Shown piece by piece: positions 1 to 8,089 of a stretch of DNA of 48,488 nt (position 1 is its first letter; each line of letters starts with the position of its first letter). The stretch covers positions 1 through 48,488 of the forward strand of contig JAAUSC010000028.1 of the NCBI GenBank assembly GCA_012031965.1. Direction: 5' to 3'. This stretch comes from Scytonema sp. RU_4_4. Lineage in GTDB: Bacteria > Cyanobacteriota > Cyanobacteriia > Cyanobacteriales > Nostocaceae. Both the position numbers and the translations under genes were made by a program. The notes beneath the pieces are model-generated. The model was not told the DNA's origin, ran no database searches, and saw only the letters and a program-made list of their open reading frames with translations.

Positions 1-11
1 CCCCTGAATTT

Positions 12-467
12 ATGATGTTGACCTTTACTCAACGTAAACCACCAAACCCTGATACACCAGTGACTTTGATTCTTGGGTTGGCGGCTCAAGAACGCACCCG
101 CAGTCGTCATCGTTTTGAGACAGAAAATGGGGAAGTAGTGTTTTTACGTTTACCCCGAGGAACGGTATTACAGGATGGGGATATTCTGCAAGATGAAACA
201 GGTGGTGTAAGAGTGAGAATTACTGCTAAGCCAGAACCTGTTTTCACTGTCACTGCCCAAACAGCGATAGATTTATTACGGGCAGCATACCATTTAGGAA
301 ACCGTCATGTCCCAGTGGAGATAAAAGCAACTTATTTACGCTTATCTCCTGATTCAGTTTTACGCATCATGTTAGAACAACTGGGACTAGTAGTGAAAGA
401 GGAAACTGTACCGTTTCAGCCAGAAACTGGTGCTTATGGACATCATCACACTCACGAAAGTCATTAG
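12..467 (+). CDS. ureE: Urease accessory protein UreE (nickel metallochaperone)
   Basis: A 151-residue protein matching UreE, the cytoplasmic metallochaperone that delivers Ni2+ to the UreDFG-apo-urease complex. The N-terminal half (about residues 1-75) has the UreE peptide-binding pattern, including [10 protein letters not shown] and VFLRLPRGT. The C-terminal half is the metal-binding ferredoxin-like domain with the conserved LGNRHVP stretch. The protein ends in a His-rich tail (GHHHTHESH) typical of nickel-storing UreE. Length is normal. Two ATG codons (12 and 15) are possible starts, and the second gives the MLTxTQR start usual in cyanobacteria. No ureF or ureG follows in the window, so the other urease genes must lie upstream of the window or elsewhere. 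Confidence 0.93.
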   Translation: MMLTFTQRKPPNPDTPVTLILGLAAQERTRSRHRFETENGEVVFLRLPRGTVLQDGDILQDETGGVRVRITAKPEPVFTVTAQTAIDLLRAAYHLGNRHVPVEIKATYLRLSPDSVLRIMLEQLGLVVKEETVPFQPETGAYGHHHTHESH

Positions 468-532
468 TCCTTAGTCAGAGCGTCCTTAGTAACTACCAGA
501 GCGATTTTTAGTGCTTAATAATACTGATGACT

Positions 533-630
533 AATACCATTTCACGAAATTCGTGATACAAATTCTTTTTCCCAACTCCCCCAACTCCCCCAACTACCTA
601 TTTGTATCAACCTTAAAGTGAAACGGTATA
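533..630. repeat. MITE-like element with imperfect 31-bp inverted ends
   Basis: The sequence at 533-563 is an imperfect reverse complement of 600-630 (ends read AATACCATTTCAC and GTGAAACGGTATA). The centre holds a short tandem of CCAACTCCC (about 571-595). The arrangement is that of a small non-autonomous palindromic repeat. It lies between ureE and mntC. Confidence 0.55.
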
Positions 631-681
631 AGACGGCGTGTCCCACCTCCTAGAAGAGACGGGCTTTCTCGCCGTCTTTCT
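631..681 (+). terminator. Hairpin with T-rich tail, possible ureE terminator
   Basis: AGACGGCG (631-638) pairs with CGCCGTCT (670-677), followed by TTCTGT. It lies downstream of ureE and upstream of mntC on the same strand. The 31-base loop is long for a simple intrinsic terminator, so it could also belong to the adjoining repeat. Confidence 0.4.
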
Positions 682-757
682 GTAAAAATCTGCGTTTCAT
701 TTTTACCCACCTTATGGTAAAGTTTTTGAAAAATGAGAAAATTATGAAAATGCATAA

Positions 758-1816
758 ATGAAAATAAGTTTTAACAATTGCAAGGCACGACTGCTGCAGT
801 ACATACCTTCATTGGCGATGCTCCCGGAGGGAGACTCACTCAGGGCGATAAGCCGGAGGCTTGACGCAAAGCGTATCGCCTCTGGGTTGCTATTAGGGCT
901 TTGGATCAGTGGATGCAGTCCGACACCTCCTGATGAGCAATCACAGGTGAATGCGACACCAAACCCAACCAATTCCCTGAATCCGGTGACAAAAGACAAA
1001 AAGGTCATTCTAACGACCTTCACAGTTATTGCAGACATGGGGAAAAACGTAGCGGGAGACAAGGCGATTGTGGAATCAATTGTCAAGCCGGGTTCGGAAA
1101 TTCACGGATATGAACCCACTCCTAGCGATTTAGTCAGGGCGCAAAAAGCAGATTTAATTTTAGATAATGGTCTAAATTTAGAACGCTGGGCGGAGAAATT
1201 TTACAACAATATCCCCAAGGTTTCCCATATCACCTTGAGTCAAGGAGTTCAGCCTGTGGAAGTTGCGGAGGATGCTTACAAGGGCAAACCTAATCCTCAC
1301 GCGTGGATGTCGCCACAAAACGCTTTGATTTATGTAGAGAATATTCGTAAAGCACTGGTAGATTTAGACCCAGTGAATGCAGATACCTACAATACTAATG
1401 CTCAAGCATACAGTCAGAAGATTAAGGAGATTGACCAGAAGCTTAGAAAAGAGGTGTCAGTCGTTCCCCCAGATAAACGCTACATGGTCAGTTGTGAGGG
1501 GGCGTTTTCCTACATCACCCGCGATTATGGCTTGAAAGAAGTTTATCTGTGGGCGGTGAATTCGGAACAACAAGCCACTCCTAAGCAAGTGGAAAAAGTG
1601 ATTAACACTGTCAAGGCAAATAAAATACCCGTTGTTTTCTGTGAAAGTACGGTGAGTGATGAAGCACAACGTCAAGTCGCGAGGGAAACGGGTGCGAAGT
1701 TTGGCGGGGTGTTCTACGTAGATTCTCTCTCTAAGCCAGATGGTCCAGCATCGACTTATCTCAAGTTACTAGAACATAATGTGACCACGCTGATTAAGGG
1801 GTTGCAGGGAAAGTAG
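758..1816 (+). CDS. mntC: Manganese ABC transporter substrate-binding lipoprotein
   Basis: A 352-residue cluster A-I (TroA/PsaA/MntC) solute-binding protein. It would capture Mn2+ in the periplasm for the MntA/MntB importer encoded next. A lipobox ending in WISGC places the lipidated Cys at residue 53. Candidate metal ligands in family order are His116 (IHGYEP), His181 (NPHAWMSP), Glu247 (SCEGAFSY) and Asp322 (YVDSLSKPDG). Glu at the third position, with no His-rich loop, favours Mn over the Zn-type ZnuA. The leader is unusually long: residues about 19-41 are encoded by a GC-rich palindromic repeat read in frame (813-880). I see no clear Shine-Dalgarno before the ATG at 758. The order mntC-mntA-mntB matches Synechocystis mntCAB. 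Confidence 0.9.
   Translation: MKISFNNCKARLLQYIPSLAMLPEGDSLRAISRRLDAKRIASGLLLGLWISGCSPTPPDEQSQVNATPNPTNSLNPVTKDKKVILTTFTVIADMGKNVAGDKAIVESIVKPGSEIHGYEPTPSDLVRAQKADLILDNGLNLERWAEKFYNNIPKVSHITLSQGVQPVEVAEDAYKGKPNPHAWMSPQNALIYVENIRKALVDLDPVNADTYNTNAQAYSQKIKEIDQKLRKEVSVVPPDKRYMVSCEGAFSYITRDYGLKEVYLWAVNSEQQATPKQVEKVINTVKANKIPVVFCESTVSDEAQRQVARETGAKFGGVFYVDSLSKPDGPASTYLKLLEHNVTTLIKGLQGK
813..880. repeat. Palindromic cyanobacterial repeat inside the mntC leader
   Basis: A GC-rich block that differs from the flanking AT-rich sequence. It contains GGCGATA (844-850) inverted at TATCGCC (874-880) and an inner CTCCCGGAGGGAG palindrome. It resembles the small dispersed palindromes common in Nostocales intergenic DNA, but here it is translated in frame. 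Confidence 0.6.
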
Positions 1817-2011
1817 TCATACAACAGAATTCAGAAGTCAAAAGGTCTGTCTGGCTTTTAGACCTTACTCTTTGTACTTCACGCACGAACAATCTGCTGT
1901 GTTATCACTAGTTGAATATTTATCATTAAAGGCTGATGCGGGAACGAAAAGAGATCTGAATGATTAAGTAGTTAAGCGAATTTGATATGAGTCAAAAGAT
2001 GTGGATATTAG

Positions 2012-2810
2012 GTGAATTACCAACCAATAACTATGAATTCAATCAGTATTGATGTTGAAAATGTGACAGTAGCTTACCACGGCAAAGTGGCTTTGCATGG
2101 TGCTTCTTTGCAACTCAAAGCTAATTCCATTTATGGGTTAGTGGGGATGAATGGTAGCGGGAAATCAACCCTGTTTAAAGCAATTATGGGATTCGTGAAA
2201 CCGACAACAGGGAGGGTATTAATTAACGGCTTGCCTATCAGGATGGTACAAAAAAAAGAACCTGGTGGCGTATGTACCGCAGTCGGAAGAGGTAGACTGG
2301 AATTTCCCAGTGAGTGTCTACGATGTGGTCATGATGGGACGCTATGGGTATATGAATATATTTAGGATTCCTTCAACAACAGATAAAAAGGTTGTTCGGG
2401 AGAGTTTAGAGAGAGTGCAGATGTGGGAAATGCGCGATCGCCAAATTGGAGAACTTTCTGGTGGACAAAAGAAACGTGCCTTTTTTGCCCGTGCTTTAGC
2501 GCAACACGGAACAGTCTTACTGTTAGATGAACCATTCACAGGGGTGGATATCAAAACAGAAAAAACCATGATTGACTTATTACTAGAATTACGAGAGATG
2601 GGTCACACAATTTTGATTTCTACCCATGACTTGGCATCAATTACGACCTTTTGTGACCAAGTTGTCCTCATCAACCGTACTATCTTAGCTTACGGCAATA
2701 CTTCTGAAGTTTTTACAGAAGAAAATATCTCTCGCACCTTTGGTGGTTCGCTGGGTGACTTACCGTTTAGTAAAAGTCGGATAACTCGTGAAAATCAGGA
2801 GGGTATGTAA
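2012..2810 (+). CDS. mntA: Manganese ABC transporter ATPase, interrupted by a frameshift at an A8 run
   Basis: ATP-binding subunit of the Mn2+ importer, split over two frames. The first frame (from GTG 2012 or ATG 2033) carries the Walker A motif GMNGSGKST and runs to a stop at 2365. The second frame continues to 2810 with the Q-loop region ([11 protein letters not shown]), signature LSGGQKKR, Walker B LLLDEPF and the switch His in STHDL. The break is at the A8 run 2250-2257: reading one A fewer gives [15 protein letters not shown], a seamless family sequence. Every ATPase motif is therefore intact and only the frame is broken. The gene may be a recent pseudogene, a sequencing error, or a gene rescued by transcriptional or translational slippage. 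Its stop overlaps the mntB start (TAATG). Confidence 0.85.
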
Positions 2811-3664
2811 TGCAATTGCTAGAGTGGTTTACAGTACCCTTGCAACATGAATTCATGGTCAAAGCAATTCTTGTGAGTGCGTTAGTTGGTGTAGTCTGTT
2901 CGGTGCTATCATGCTACATGACCCTCAAAGGTTGGGCATTAATGGGGGATGCTGTTTCCCATGCAGTTATGCCTGGGGTGGTTATTGCTTATGTTCTCAA
3001 GTTACCCTTTGCTCTTGGTGCGTTTGTGTTTGGCGTGGGTTCAGTTATTGCGATTGGTTTTATCAAGGCGAAGACAAGAATTAAGGAAGATACAGTTATT
3101 GGACTGGTGTTTACAGGATTCTTTGCCTTGGGGTTGGTACTTGTTTCTAAAACACCAAGCAGCGTAGACTTGACACACATCCTGTTTGGCAACGTTCTCG
3201 GTATTTCTCAAGGAGATATTATCCAGACGGTGATTATTAGCATCATAACCTTAGTGGCGATCGCCATCCTACGCAAAGACCTATTATTATTTTGTTTTGA
3301 CCCCACCCATGCGCGTTCGATTGGCTTAAATACAGGAGCGCTTTACTATATTTTGCTATCATTACTTTCCCTCACTGCAGTTGCTGGACTACAAACTGTG
3401 GGGATTATTCTCGTTGTTGCTATGCTGGTAACACCCGGAGCAACAGCTTATTTATTAACAGACAACTTCGACCACATGATGCTGATTGCTATGGCTTCTG
3501 GGGTATTTTCGAGTGTCATGGGAACGTACATGAGCTATCACATTGATGGTGCGACTGGGGGTTGCATTGTGGTGTTGCAAACTTTGCTGTTTGTCGCAGC
3601 GATGATATTTGCACCCAAGCATGGTTTGTTGGTTAGGGCTAAGAAACAGCGTGTTGCTTCTTAG
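2810..3664 (+). CDS. mntB: Manganese ABC transporter permease
   Basis: A 284-residue integral inner-membrane protein of the ABC-3 (ZnuB/MntB/TroB) family, forming the Mn2+ channel with MntA and receiving metal from MntC. Seven or more hydrophobic segments can be read. Family landmarks include CYMTLKGWALMGDAVSHAVMP near the N-terminus and LQTVGIILVVAMLVTPGATAY near residues 200-220. Length is normal. The ATG overlaps the mntA stop by one base, so it is translationally coupled in the operon. A strong hairpin follows the stop. Confidence 0.93.
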   Translation: MQLLEWFTVPLQHEFMVKAILVSALVGVVCSVLSCYMTLKGWALMGDAVSHAVMPGVVIAYVLKLPFALGAFVFGVGSVIAIGFIKAKTRIKEDTVIGLVFTGFFALGLVLVSKTPSSVDLTHILFGNVLGISQGDIIQTVIISIITLVAIAILRKDLLLFCFDPTHARSIGLNTGALYYILLSLLSLTAVAGLQTVGIILVVAMLVTPGATAYLLTDNFDHMMLIAMASGVFSSVMGTYMSYHIDGATGGCIVVLQTLLFVAAMIFAPKHGLLVRAKKQRVAS

Positions 3665-3669
3665 AAAGT

Positions 3670-3700
3670 CACCGTACCAAAAATCTTTTTTGGTACGGTG
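3670..3700 (+). terminator. Intrinsic terminator-like hairpin after mntB
   Basis: Perfect 14-bp arms (CACCGTACCAAAAA at 3670-3683, TTTTTGGTACGGTG at 3687-3700) around a 3-base loop, six bases after the mntB stop. The arms contain A and T runs, so it could end transcription of the mnt operon. Confidence 0.6.
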
Positions 3701-3755
3701 AGTTCAAGATGATTAAAAACCACCGTAAATGAATCCCGGCTGAATAACATTAAAT

Positions 3756-3816
3756 CAGTGAACAGTACACAGTAAGCAGTGAACAGTACACAGTGATAAC
3801 TGATAACTGTTAACTG
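3756..3816. repeat. STRR-type short tandem repeats
   Basis: An 18-bp unit, CAGTGAACAGTACACAGT, occurs at 3756-3773 and again at 3777-3794. GATAACT-type heptamers follow to about 3816. These are characteristic of STRR sequences in heterocystous cyanobacteria. The block separates the convergent mnt and DUF2382 genes. Confidence 0.7.
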
Positions 3817-3828
3817 AACATGAAACTT

Positions 3829-4692
3829 TTACCCTTTTGACGTACGAGCAAACCACTCCTGATATGTTTTCTGATGTTCTTCATCTTCCACAAGGATTGT
3901 CACTCGCACTGCTTTACATCCATGATTTCGCTCTAGGGCGATCGCATTTAAAAGTAAACTAGCTATTTTAGGAGAGCTAAATTCACCACTCACACTTAAA
4001 CCACCATCAAAATGAGTGGTCAATGCAGATGTTTCTCCTTCAGTCAAATGAACATCAGAAATTGCTTCTTGTCCTAAATCTATTTTTGCAAGCTGTTTGC
4101 GTTCTGGACTAACTTGTTCTACTATCAGTTTCTCGCGCCTGATTGGTACTTGTACTATTTGGGTTTCAATTTCTTTACGGACAATCACCTCACCAACTTT
4201 GCGCTTACTGCGGTCAATGATTAATCGTTCTCCCAGCAAACGAATAATCTCTTCTACAGAATCTACCTGACTATTTGTAGCAGCTGCGACTGCTGCAATC
4301 AGATCTGAATTTTGTGTATTTGTTTCCTGAGCGTTTAAATTATCTTTCATTTCACTAATTTGGGTTTCTCTTTCTATATATTCAGGTAAATATTCTACTT
4401 GTGATTTCTTTAATTTTATAAAAATCCGTTGATTTTGTGAGTTAATTTTTTCAACTAGCTTGCTACTTAATAAGAATAATCGATAATTTTCTTGATTATC
4501 CAACTCAGATATAACAAAATTTAGCTGACGATTGATATCTATGATTAAATCTCTGACTTCACCTACTAGCTGACCTTGCCTATCAATCACAATATAATTT
4601 TTGACTTTAGTTCTTAAACTTTTTAACAAATCAGCCATTCTTTCAATCTTACTTGCTTTTTCATTATTTATATCAATTGTCCGATAATTCAT
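3829..4692 (-). CDS. PRC-barrel/DUF2382 (YsnF/AvaK-type) protein, divergent paralogue
   Basis: A 287-residue soluble protein. The N-terminal part (about residues 28-105) looks like a PRC-barrel: KNYIVIDRQGQLVGEVRDLI resembles the sheet that follows the start of its two neighbours. The middle (about 150-205) has the DUF2382 signature LGERLIIDRSKRKVGEV followed by ETQIVQVPIRREKLIVEQV. The C-terminal 80 residues differ from those of the next two paralogues. DUF2382 is the conserved domain of YsnF (general stress) and AvaK (an akinete marker of Anabaena variabilis); its biochemical role is unknown. It is last of three like-oriented genes, 172 bp from the next, with a hairpin and heptamer repeats between. 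A stress or envelope role is inference. Confidence 0.7.
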   Translation of the reverse strand: MNYRTIDINNEKASKIERMADLLKSLRTKVKNYIVIDRQGQLVGEVRDLIIDINRQLNFVISELDNQENYRLFLLSSKLVEKINSQNQRIFIKLKKSQVEYLPEYIERETQISEMKDNLNAQETNTQNSDLIAAVAAATNSQVDSVEEIIRLLGERLIIDRSKRKVGEVIVRKEIETQIVQVPIRREKLIVEQVSPERKQLAKIDLGQEAISDVHLTEGETSALTTHFDGGLSVSGEFSSPKIASLLLNAIALERNHGCKAVRVTILVEDEEHQKTYQEWFARTSKG

Positions 4693-4723
4693 TGTTAAAA
4701 AATAATAATATTTGACTGATGAT

Positions 4724-4755
4724 AAGTAGAGACATGGAATTCCACGTCTCTACTT
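4724..4755. repeat. 32-bp near-perfect palindrome between DUF2382 genes
   Basis: AAGTAGAGACATGGAA pairs with TTCCACGTCTCTACTT with one mismatch. It lies downstream of the 4865-5791 gene on the minus strand and could act as its terminator or be a dispersed repeat. Confidence 0.55.
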
Positions 4756-4781
4756 CTATGACATAGGTAACAGGTTTAAAA

Positions 4782-4830
4782 CAGTTATCAGTTATCAGTT
4801 ATCAGTTATCAATTATCAGTTATCAATGAA
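4782..4830. repeat. STRR heptamer array (CAGTTAT)n
   Basis: Consecutive 7-mers: four CAGTTAT, one CAATTAT, one CAGTTAT and a degenerate CAATGAA. This is a tandem array without spacers, hence not CRISPR. Related inverted heptamers (ATAACTG) occur at 3797-3812 and 4850. Confidence 0.8.
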
Positions 4831-4864
4831 CAATAATTTGATAACTGTGTACTGATTTGTTGAT

Positions 4865-5791
4865 TTAACGTTCATCAACGGGAAGACCAGGAGCGTTGAC
4901 ATCCAGTTCTTCACGACGAATTGTGTCTTGAGCTTGAACTGTGTCTTGGTCTACTACTTTCTTCACTCTGACTTCTTCACGTACAAAAGCTTCTTTGTGA
5001 ACATCAGCTGTTTCTTCGTAGATTTCCATGCGAGCAACTTCTCCTTCACGGAAGTTAGCTTCACCAGGAGCAACACTTCTACCAGCATCTGCTGGAGTGA
5101 CTCGCTCAACAACAACTCGCTCTTTTTCTACTGGAACCGCAACTCGTGCAGTTTCAGTTTCAATGTGTTTACCAACTGTTACTTCTCCAGCTTTTTGACG
5201 TCTCTTATTAGCAATGAGCCGTTCTTCATACAGTCTCAAGGTTTGATGATCCTGGTCGTTCATATTGAACAACGAAGGCTCTTGCTCGTAATTGTAGGTA
5301 TTGCGGTCGTAGGTGGGATAATTTGTCCCGGGTGTTGGCTGATATCCCGCTGTCGCAGCGGGAGCAGATGCTTCCAGAGGAGTTGCTGTATCTAGAGGAG
5401 TAGATGTATCCACAGCAGCTGGGGTGTAACTTCCAGGAGTGCGATATGTACCGCGTACGCGCTCTTCATAGTCGTAATCCAGAGTTTGACGCTCGTCGTA
5501 CTCAGGTAAATTTTCCGCTTGTTCTCTAGTCATACCAATTGCATAAACGCGGTCAACGTTATAGTCGATGCGAGAACGACCAACTGGTAACAAGACTTTC
5601 TTGCCAAAAATCCAGAAACCTAAGTCAACAACTAAATACCGGAAATGACCATTATCATCTACTAAAACATCGCTTACTGTACCAATTTTTTCATCGGTTC
5701 CTTCTACATAAACGCCCATTCCTTTGACGTCATTACCTTGAAAAGTATCTTTGTAGTCTGGATCAAAATCCGCAATTTTATATAGAGCCAT
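4865..5791 (-). CDS. PRC-barrel/DUF2382 (YsnF/AvaK-type) stress protein
   Basis: A 308-residue protein. Residues about 1-90 form a PRC-barrel (start MALYKIADFDPDYKDTF, then GTVSDVLVDDNGHFRYLVVD). A Pro/Thr/Ala-rich linker (about 115-165) joins it to a DUF2382 domain (about 185-290) with LRLYEERLIANKRRQKAGEV and GKHIETETARV. The C-terminal half is rich in alternating Glu, Arg and Val. There is no signal peptide or membrane segment, so it is probably cytoplasmic. It aligns nearly end to end with the 6068-6910 product, mainly differing in linker length, so the two are recent duplicates. DUF2382/AvaK proteins are linked to stress and akinete development in the literature; function here is inferred. 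Confidence 0.8.
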   Translation of the reverse strand: MALYKIADFDPDYKDTFQGNDVKGMGVYVEGTDEKIGTVSDVLVDDNGHFRYLVVDLGFWIFGKKVLLPVGRSRIDYNVDRVYAIGMTREQAENLPEYDERQTLDYDYEERVRGTYRTPGSYTPAAVDTSTPLDTATPLEASAPAATAGYQPTPGTNYPTYDRNTYNYEQEPSLFNMNDQDHQTLRLYEERLIANKRRQKAGEVTVGKHIETETARVAVPVEKERVVVERVTPADAGRSVAPGEANFREGEVARMEIYEETADVHKEAFVREEVRVKKVVDQDTVQAQDTIRREELDVNAPGLPVDER

Positions 5792-5987
5792 ACTAATTTC
5801 CTCTCAAATCTTTATTTTCCTCTCCTATTAACTAGACTAAAAAAATAGCTACTATGCTTCCTCTCCCTAGCGACTGACTTAGTTGATATTATGAATACTC
5901 AATAGGAGTAGATTTTTGAGATTCAAAATTCTGTTTATTTTGTTCAATTTACATAAGAAAAACAAGCTTTTTTGAAAACAACAAAAG

Positions 5988-6020
5988 CAGGCAAAAGATG
6001 AATTTTTCTTCTCTTGCCTG
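5988..6020 (-). terminator. Terminator of the 6068-6910 gene
   Basis: On the minus strand CAGGCAAGAG pairs with CTTTTGCCTG around a 13-base loop, followed by CTTTTGTTGTTTTC. It lies about 50 bp past the stop codon. The stem plus T-rich tail fits a rho-independent terminator. Confidence 0.65.
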
Positions 6021-6067
6021 TATGGTTTTTGGTACAAATCTATTCAAGACATTTTTTAAAAAGCAAT

Positions 6068-6910
6068 TTAAACACGGTCATTTGGAGTGACATCATTTTG
6101 AATTCTAGGCAAATCTCCTTGAGTGTCAATATCTAACTCTTCCCGACGAATTGTTTCTTGTGCTTCAATTGTCTCTCTATCAACCACTTTTCTGACGTGG
6201 ACTTCTTCACGTACATACGCCTCTTTACGAATCTCAGGCGTTTCCTCATAGATTTCTATGCGTGCGACTTCTCCTTGCTGAAACTGAAGTTCACTAGGGT
6301 TTACTGCTGTTCCTGCATCTGTAGGATTAACTCGCTCAATGACAACTCGCTCTCTTTCGAGAGGTACAGAAACACGCGCCGTTTCAGTTTCAATGTGCTT
6401 ACCAACTGCTACTTCTCCTGTCTTGATACGGTTTTTATTTGCAATGAGCCGTTCTTCGTATAGTTTGAATGTTTGATGGTTCTGCTCATTCAAGTTGTAC
6501 AGGGATGCATCTTGTTGGTAATTGTAAGTATCGCGATTGTAAGGCACATCACTAGATATTGGACGATAAGCCTTGCGTACCTGCTCTTCATAATCGTAAT
6601 CAACAATCATGTCGTCTTTGTACACAGGCAAACTTTGTACTTGCTCTTTGCTGAGCCCATCAACATAAACACGCTGCTGATTATAGTCAATCTGGGAAAG
6701 ACCAATGGGTAGCAAAATTCTTTTACTAGAAAAGTTGTACTGAGTATCTATAACTAGATAGCGAAAACGACCATCTGCATCAACTAGTACATCGCCAACT
6801 GAGCCAACTTTTACTCCACCTTCTGTATATAAGCCCAAACCTATGATATCGTCGCCACCAAAAGTATCTCGATAATTTGGATCAAAATCTGCAAGTTTGT
6901 AGAGAGGCAT
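6068..6910 (-). CDS. PRC-barrel/DUF2382 (YsnF/AvaK-type) stress protein
   Basis: A 280-residue close paralogue of the preceding protein. It has an N-terminal PRC-barrel (MPLYKLADFDPNYRDTFGGD, then GSVGDVLVDADGRFRYLVID) and a short linker containing PYNRDTYNYQQDASLYNLNE. The DUF2382 domain carries FKLYEERLIANKNRIKTGEV, GKHIETETARVSVPLERERV and EAYVREEVHVRKVVDRET. It has no secretion signal. It has its own terminator-like hairpin downstream, so the three paralogous genes are probably separate transcription units rather than one operon. Its role is unknown; stress or akinete association is by family only. Confidence 0.8.
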   Translation of the reverse strand: MPLYKLADFDPNYRDTFGGDDIIGLGLYTEGGVKVGSVGDVLVDADGRFRYLVIDTQYNFSSKRILLPIGLSQIDYNQQRVYVDGLSKEQVQSLPVYKDDMIVDYDYEEQVRKAYRPISSDVPYNRDTYNYQQDASLYNLNEQNHQTFKLYEERLIANKNRIKTGEVAVGKHIETETARVSVPLERERVVIERVNPTDAGTAVNPSELQFQQGEVARIEIYEETPEIRKEAYVREEVHVRKVVDRETIEAQETIRREELDIDTQGDLPRIQNDVTPNDRV

Positions 6911-7250
6911 GATGTTCCTACCGCATTAATTAAGAATGTCTATCTTTTTTAAGTTAAAAATAGATTAGATTTTTTTCATCTCGCTGGCGACTTAATTCTT
7001 TTAGTTAATAATCAGTCATTAGTCATCACTCATTAGTTAGTAGACTATCTCTTAAATGATAGATAGCTATATATATCTCTCTAAAGAGAGGCTTATAATC
7101 TGAAGGTAACTCTATATTCTTAAAACTAAGTCTGTCTATGGTAGGATACAAAAGTTATGTGCTAATCATTAAGACATAATTTTAGATATTCAAAAGGTAG
7201 AGAGCTACAATTTATTGTGATAGAAACTACTAATATAAAATCTGATACAA
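6911..7250. other. Intergenic region, divergent promoters expected
   Basis: AT-rich region between the divergent DUF2382 gene and eda. It holds heptamer-like repeats around TCATTAG (about 7013-7040) and a small CTCTCTAAAGAGAG hairpin (about 7076-7090). No RNA gene or further ORF could be supported. Confidence 0.5.
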
Positions 7251-7883
7251 ATGTCTGGTCAAACTTGGTTATCGCAACTCAAACAACATAAAGTCATTGC
7301 TGTTGTCCGCGCCCCAGAAATGTCGTTGACGCGTCAAATGTCTTTGGCTGTCGCATCTGGGGGAATACAGTTAATTGAAATTACCTGGAATAGTGCTGGT
7401 GCGACTGAACTGATTGCACAACTCAGAGTAGAATTACCTGATTGTACTATTGGAAGTGGGACTCTGCTAAATTTACAACAAATGCAGGAAGCAATTGCTG
7501 CAGGGGCACAATTTCTCTTCACTCCCCACGTTGACCCAGTGATGATTCAAGCAGCAGTCGATATAGGTGTACCTATCATACCAGGAACGCTCTCCCCAAC
7601 AGAAATAGTGACTGCCTGGTCCAGTGGAGCAAGCTGTGTCAAGGTGTTTCCCGTCGCAGCGGTGGGAGGAGTCAATTATATAAAAAGCTTGCGAGGACCT
7701 TTGGGTCACATTCCCTTGATTCCGACAGGGGGTGTAACTTTAGAAAATGCCAAAGAATTTTTACAAGCAGGGGCGATCGCTGTCGGTTTGAGTAGTCAAT
7801 TGTTTCCCAAAGAGTTTGTAGAAACAGAAGACTGGAAGGCGATCGCATCACTTACAGCAAGCTTGATGCAAAAAATAAGTTAA
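7251..7883 (+). CDS. eda: KDPG/KHG aldolase
   Basis: A 210-residue class I aldolase of the Entner-Doudoroff pathway, cleaving 2-keto-3-deoxy-6-phosphogluconate to pyruvate and glyceraldehyde 3-phosphate (or acting on 4-hydroxy-2-oxoglutarate). The TIM-barrel landmarks are present: AVVRAP with Arg20, LIEITWNS with catalytic Glu43, GSGTLL, PHVDP, PGTLSPTE, the Schiff-base Lys131 in SCVKVFPVAAVGG, and PTGGVTLENAKEF at the phosphate-binding end. Length and motifs are complete. No edd neighbour is visible. Two HIP1 octamers lie in its 3' end. Confidence 0.93.
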   Translation: MSGQTWLSQLKQHKVIAVVRAPEMSLTRQMSLAVASGGIQLIEITWNSAGATELIAQLRVELPDCTIGSGTLLNLQQMQEAIAAGAQFLFTPHVDPVMIQAAVDIGVPIIPGTLSPTEIVTAWSSGASCVKVFPVAAVGGVNYIKSLRGPLGHIPLIPTGGVTLENAKEFLQAGAIAVGLSSQLFPKEFVETEDWKAIASLTASLMQKIS

Positions 7884-8089
7884 TTGAGTTGGGGTTGGTC
7901 ACGGAGCTTCAATTTGGGAAATCAGCTTGCGCTAAGGCGCATACACTCGCGTCCAGACTCGTCGTTTGGAACTGATGCTTAAATTTGTCTGAAATGAGAC
8001 AAAAAGCTGGCATTTTGACGCATTAAACTAGAAAGTATAGGAGAAAGCGAAAACTTTCCCCAAACGGCTGTGATTTGAGTGTATTTGTG

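Noticed and set aside
757-758. A Zur or Fur operator before mntC
   Set aside because: The AT-rich stretch 725-757 contains TGAAAATGCATAAATGA but it does not fit a recognised box well enough to call.
742-1086. 114-codon minus-strand ORF opposite mntC
   Set aside because: It is a shadow of a well-supported plus-strand gene, has no recognisable motif, and covers the palindromic repeat.
4782-4830. CRISPR array
   Set aside because: Seven-base units in direct contact with no spacers; it is an STRR array. No cas genes occur in the window.
8075-8089. TTG 8075 as the start of the L,D-transpeptidase
   Set aside because: ATG 8090 gives a normal signal peptide directly; the five extra residues are not needed.
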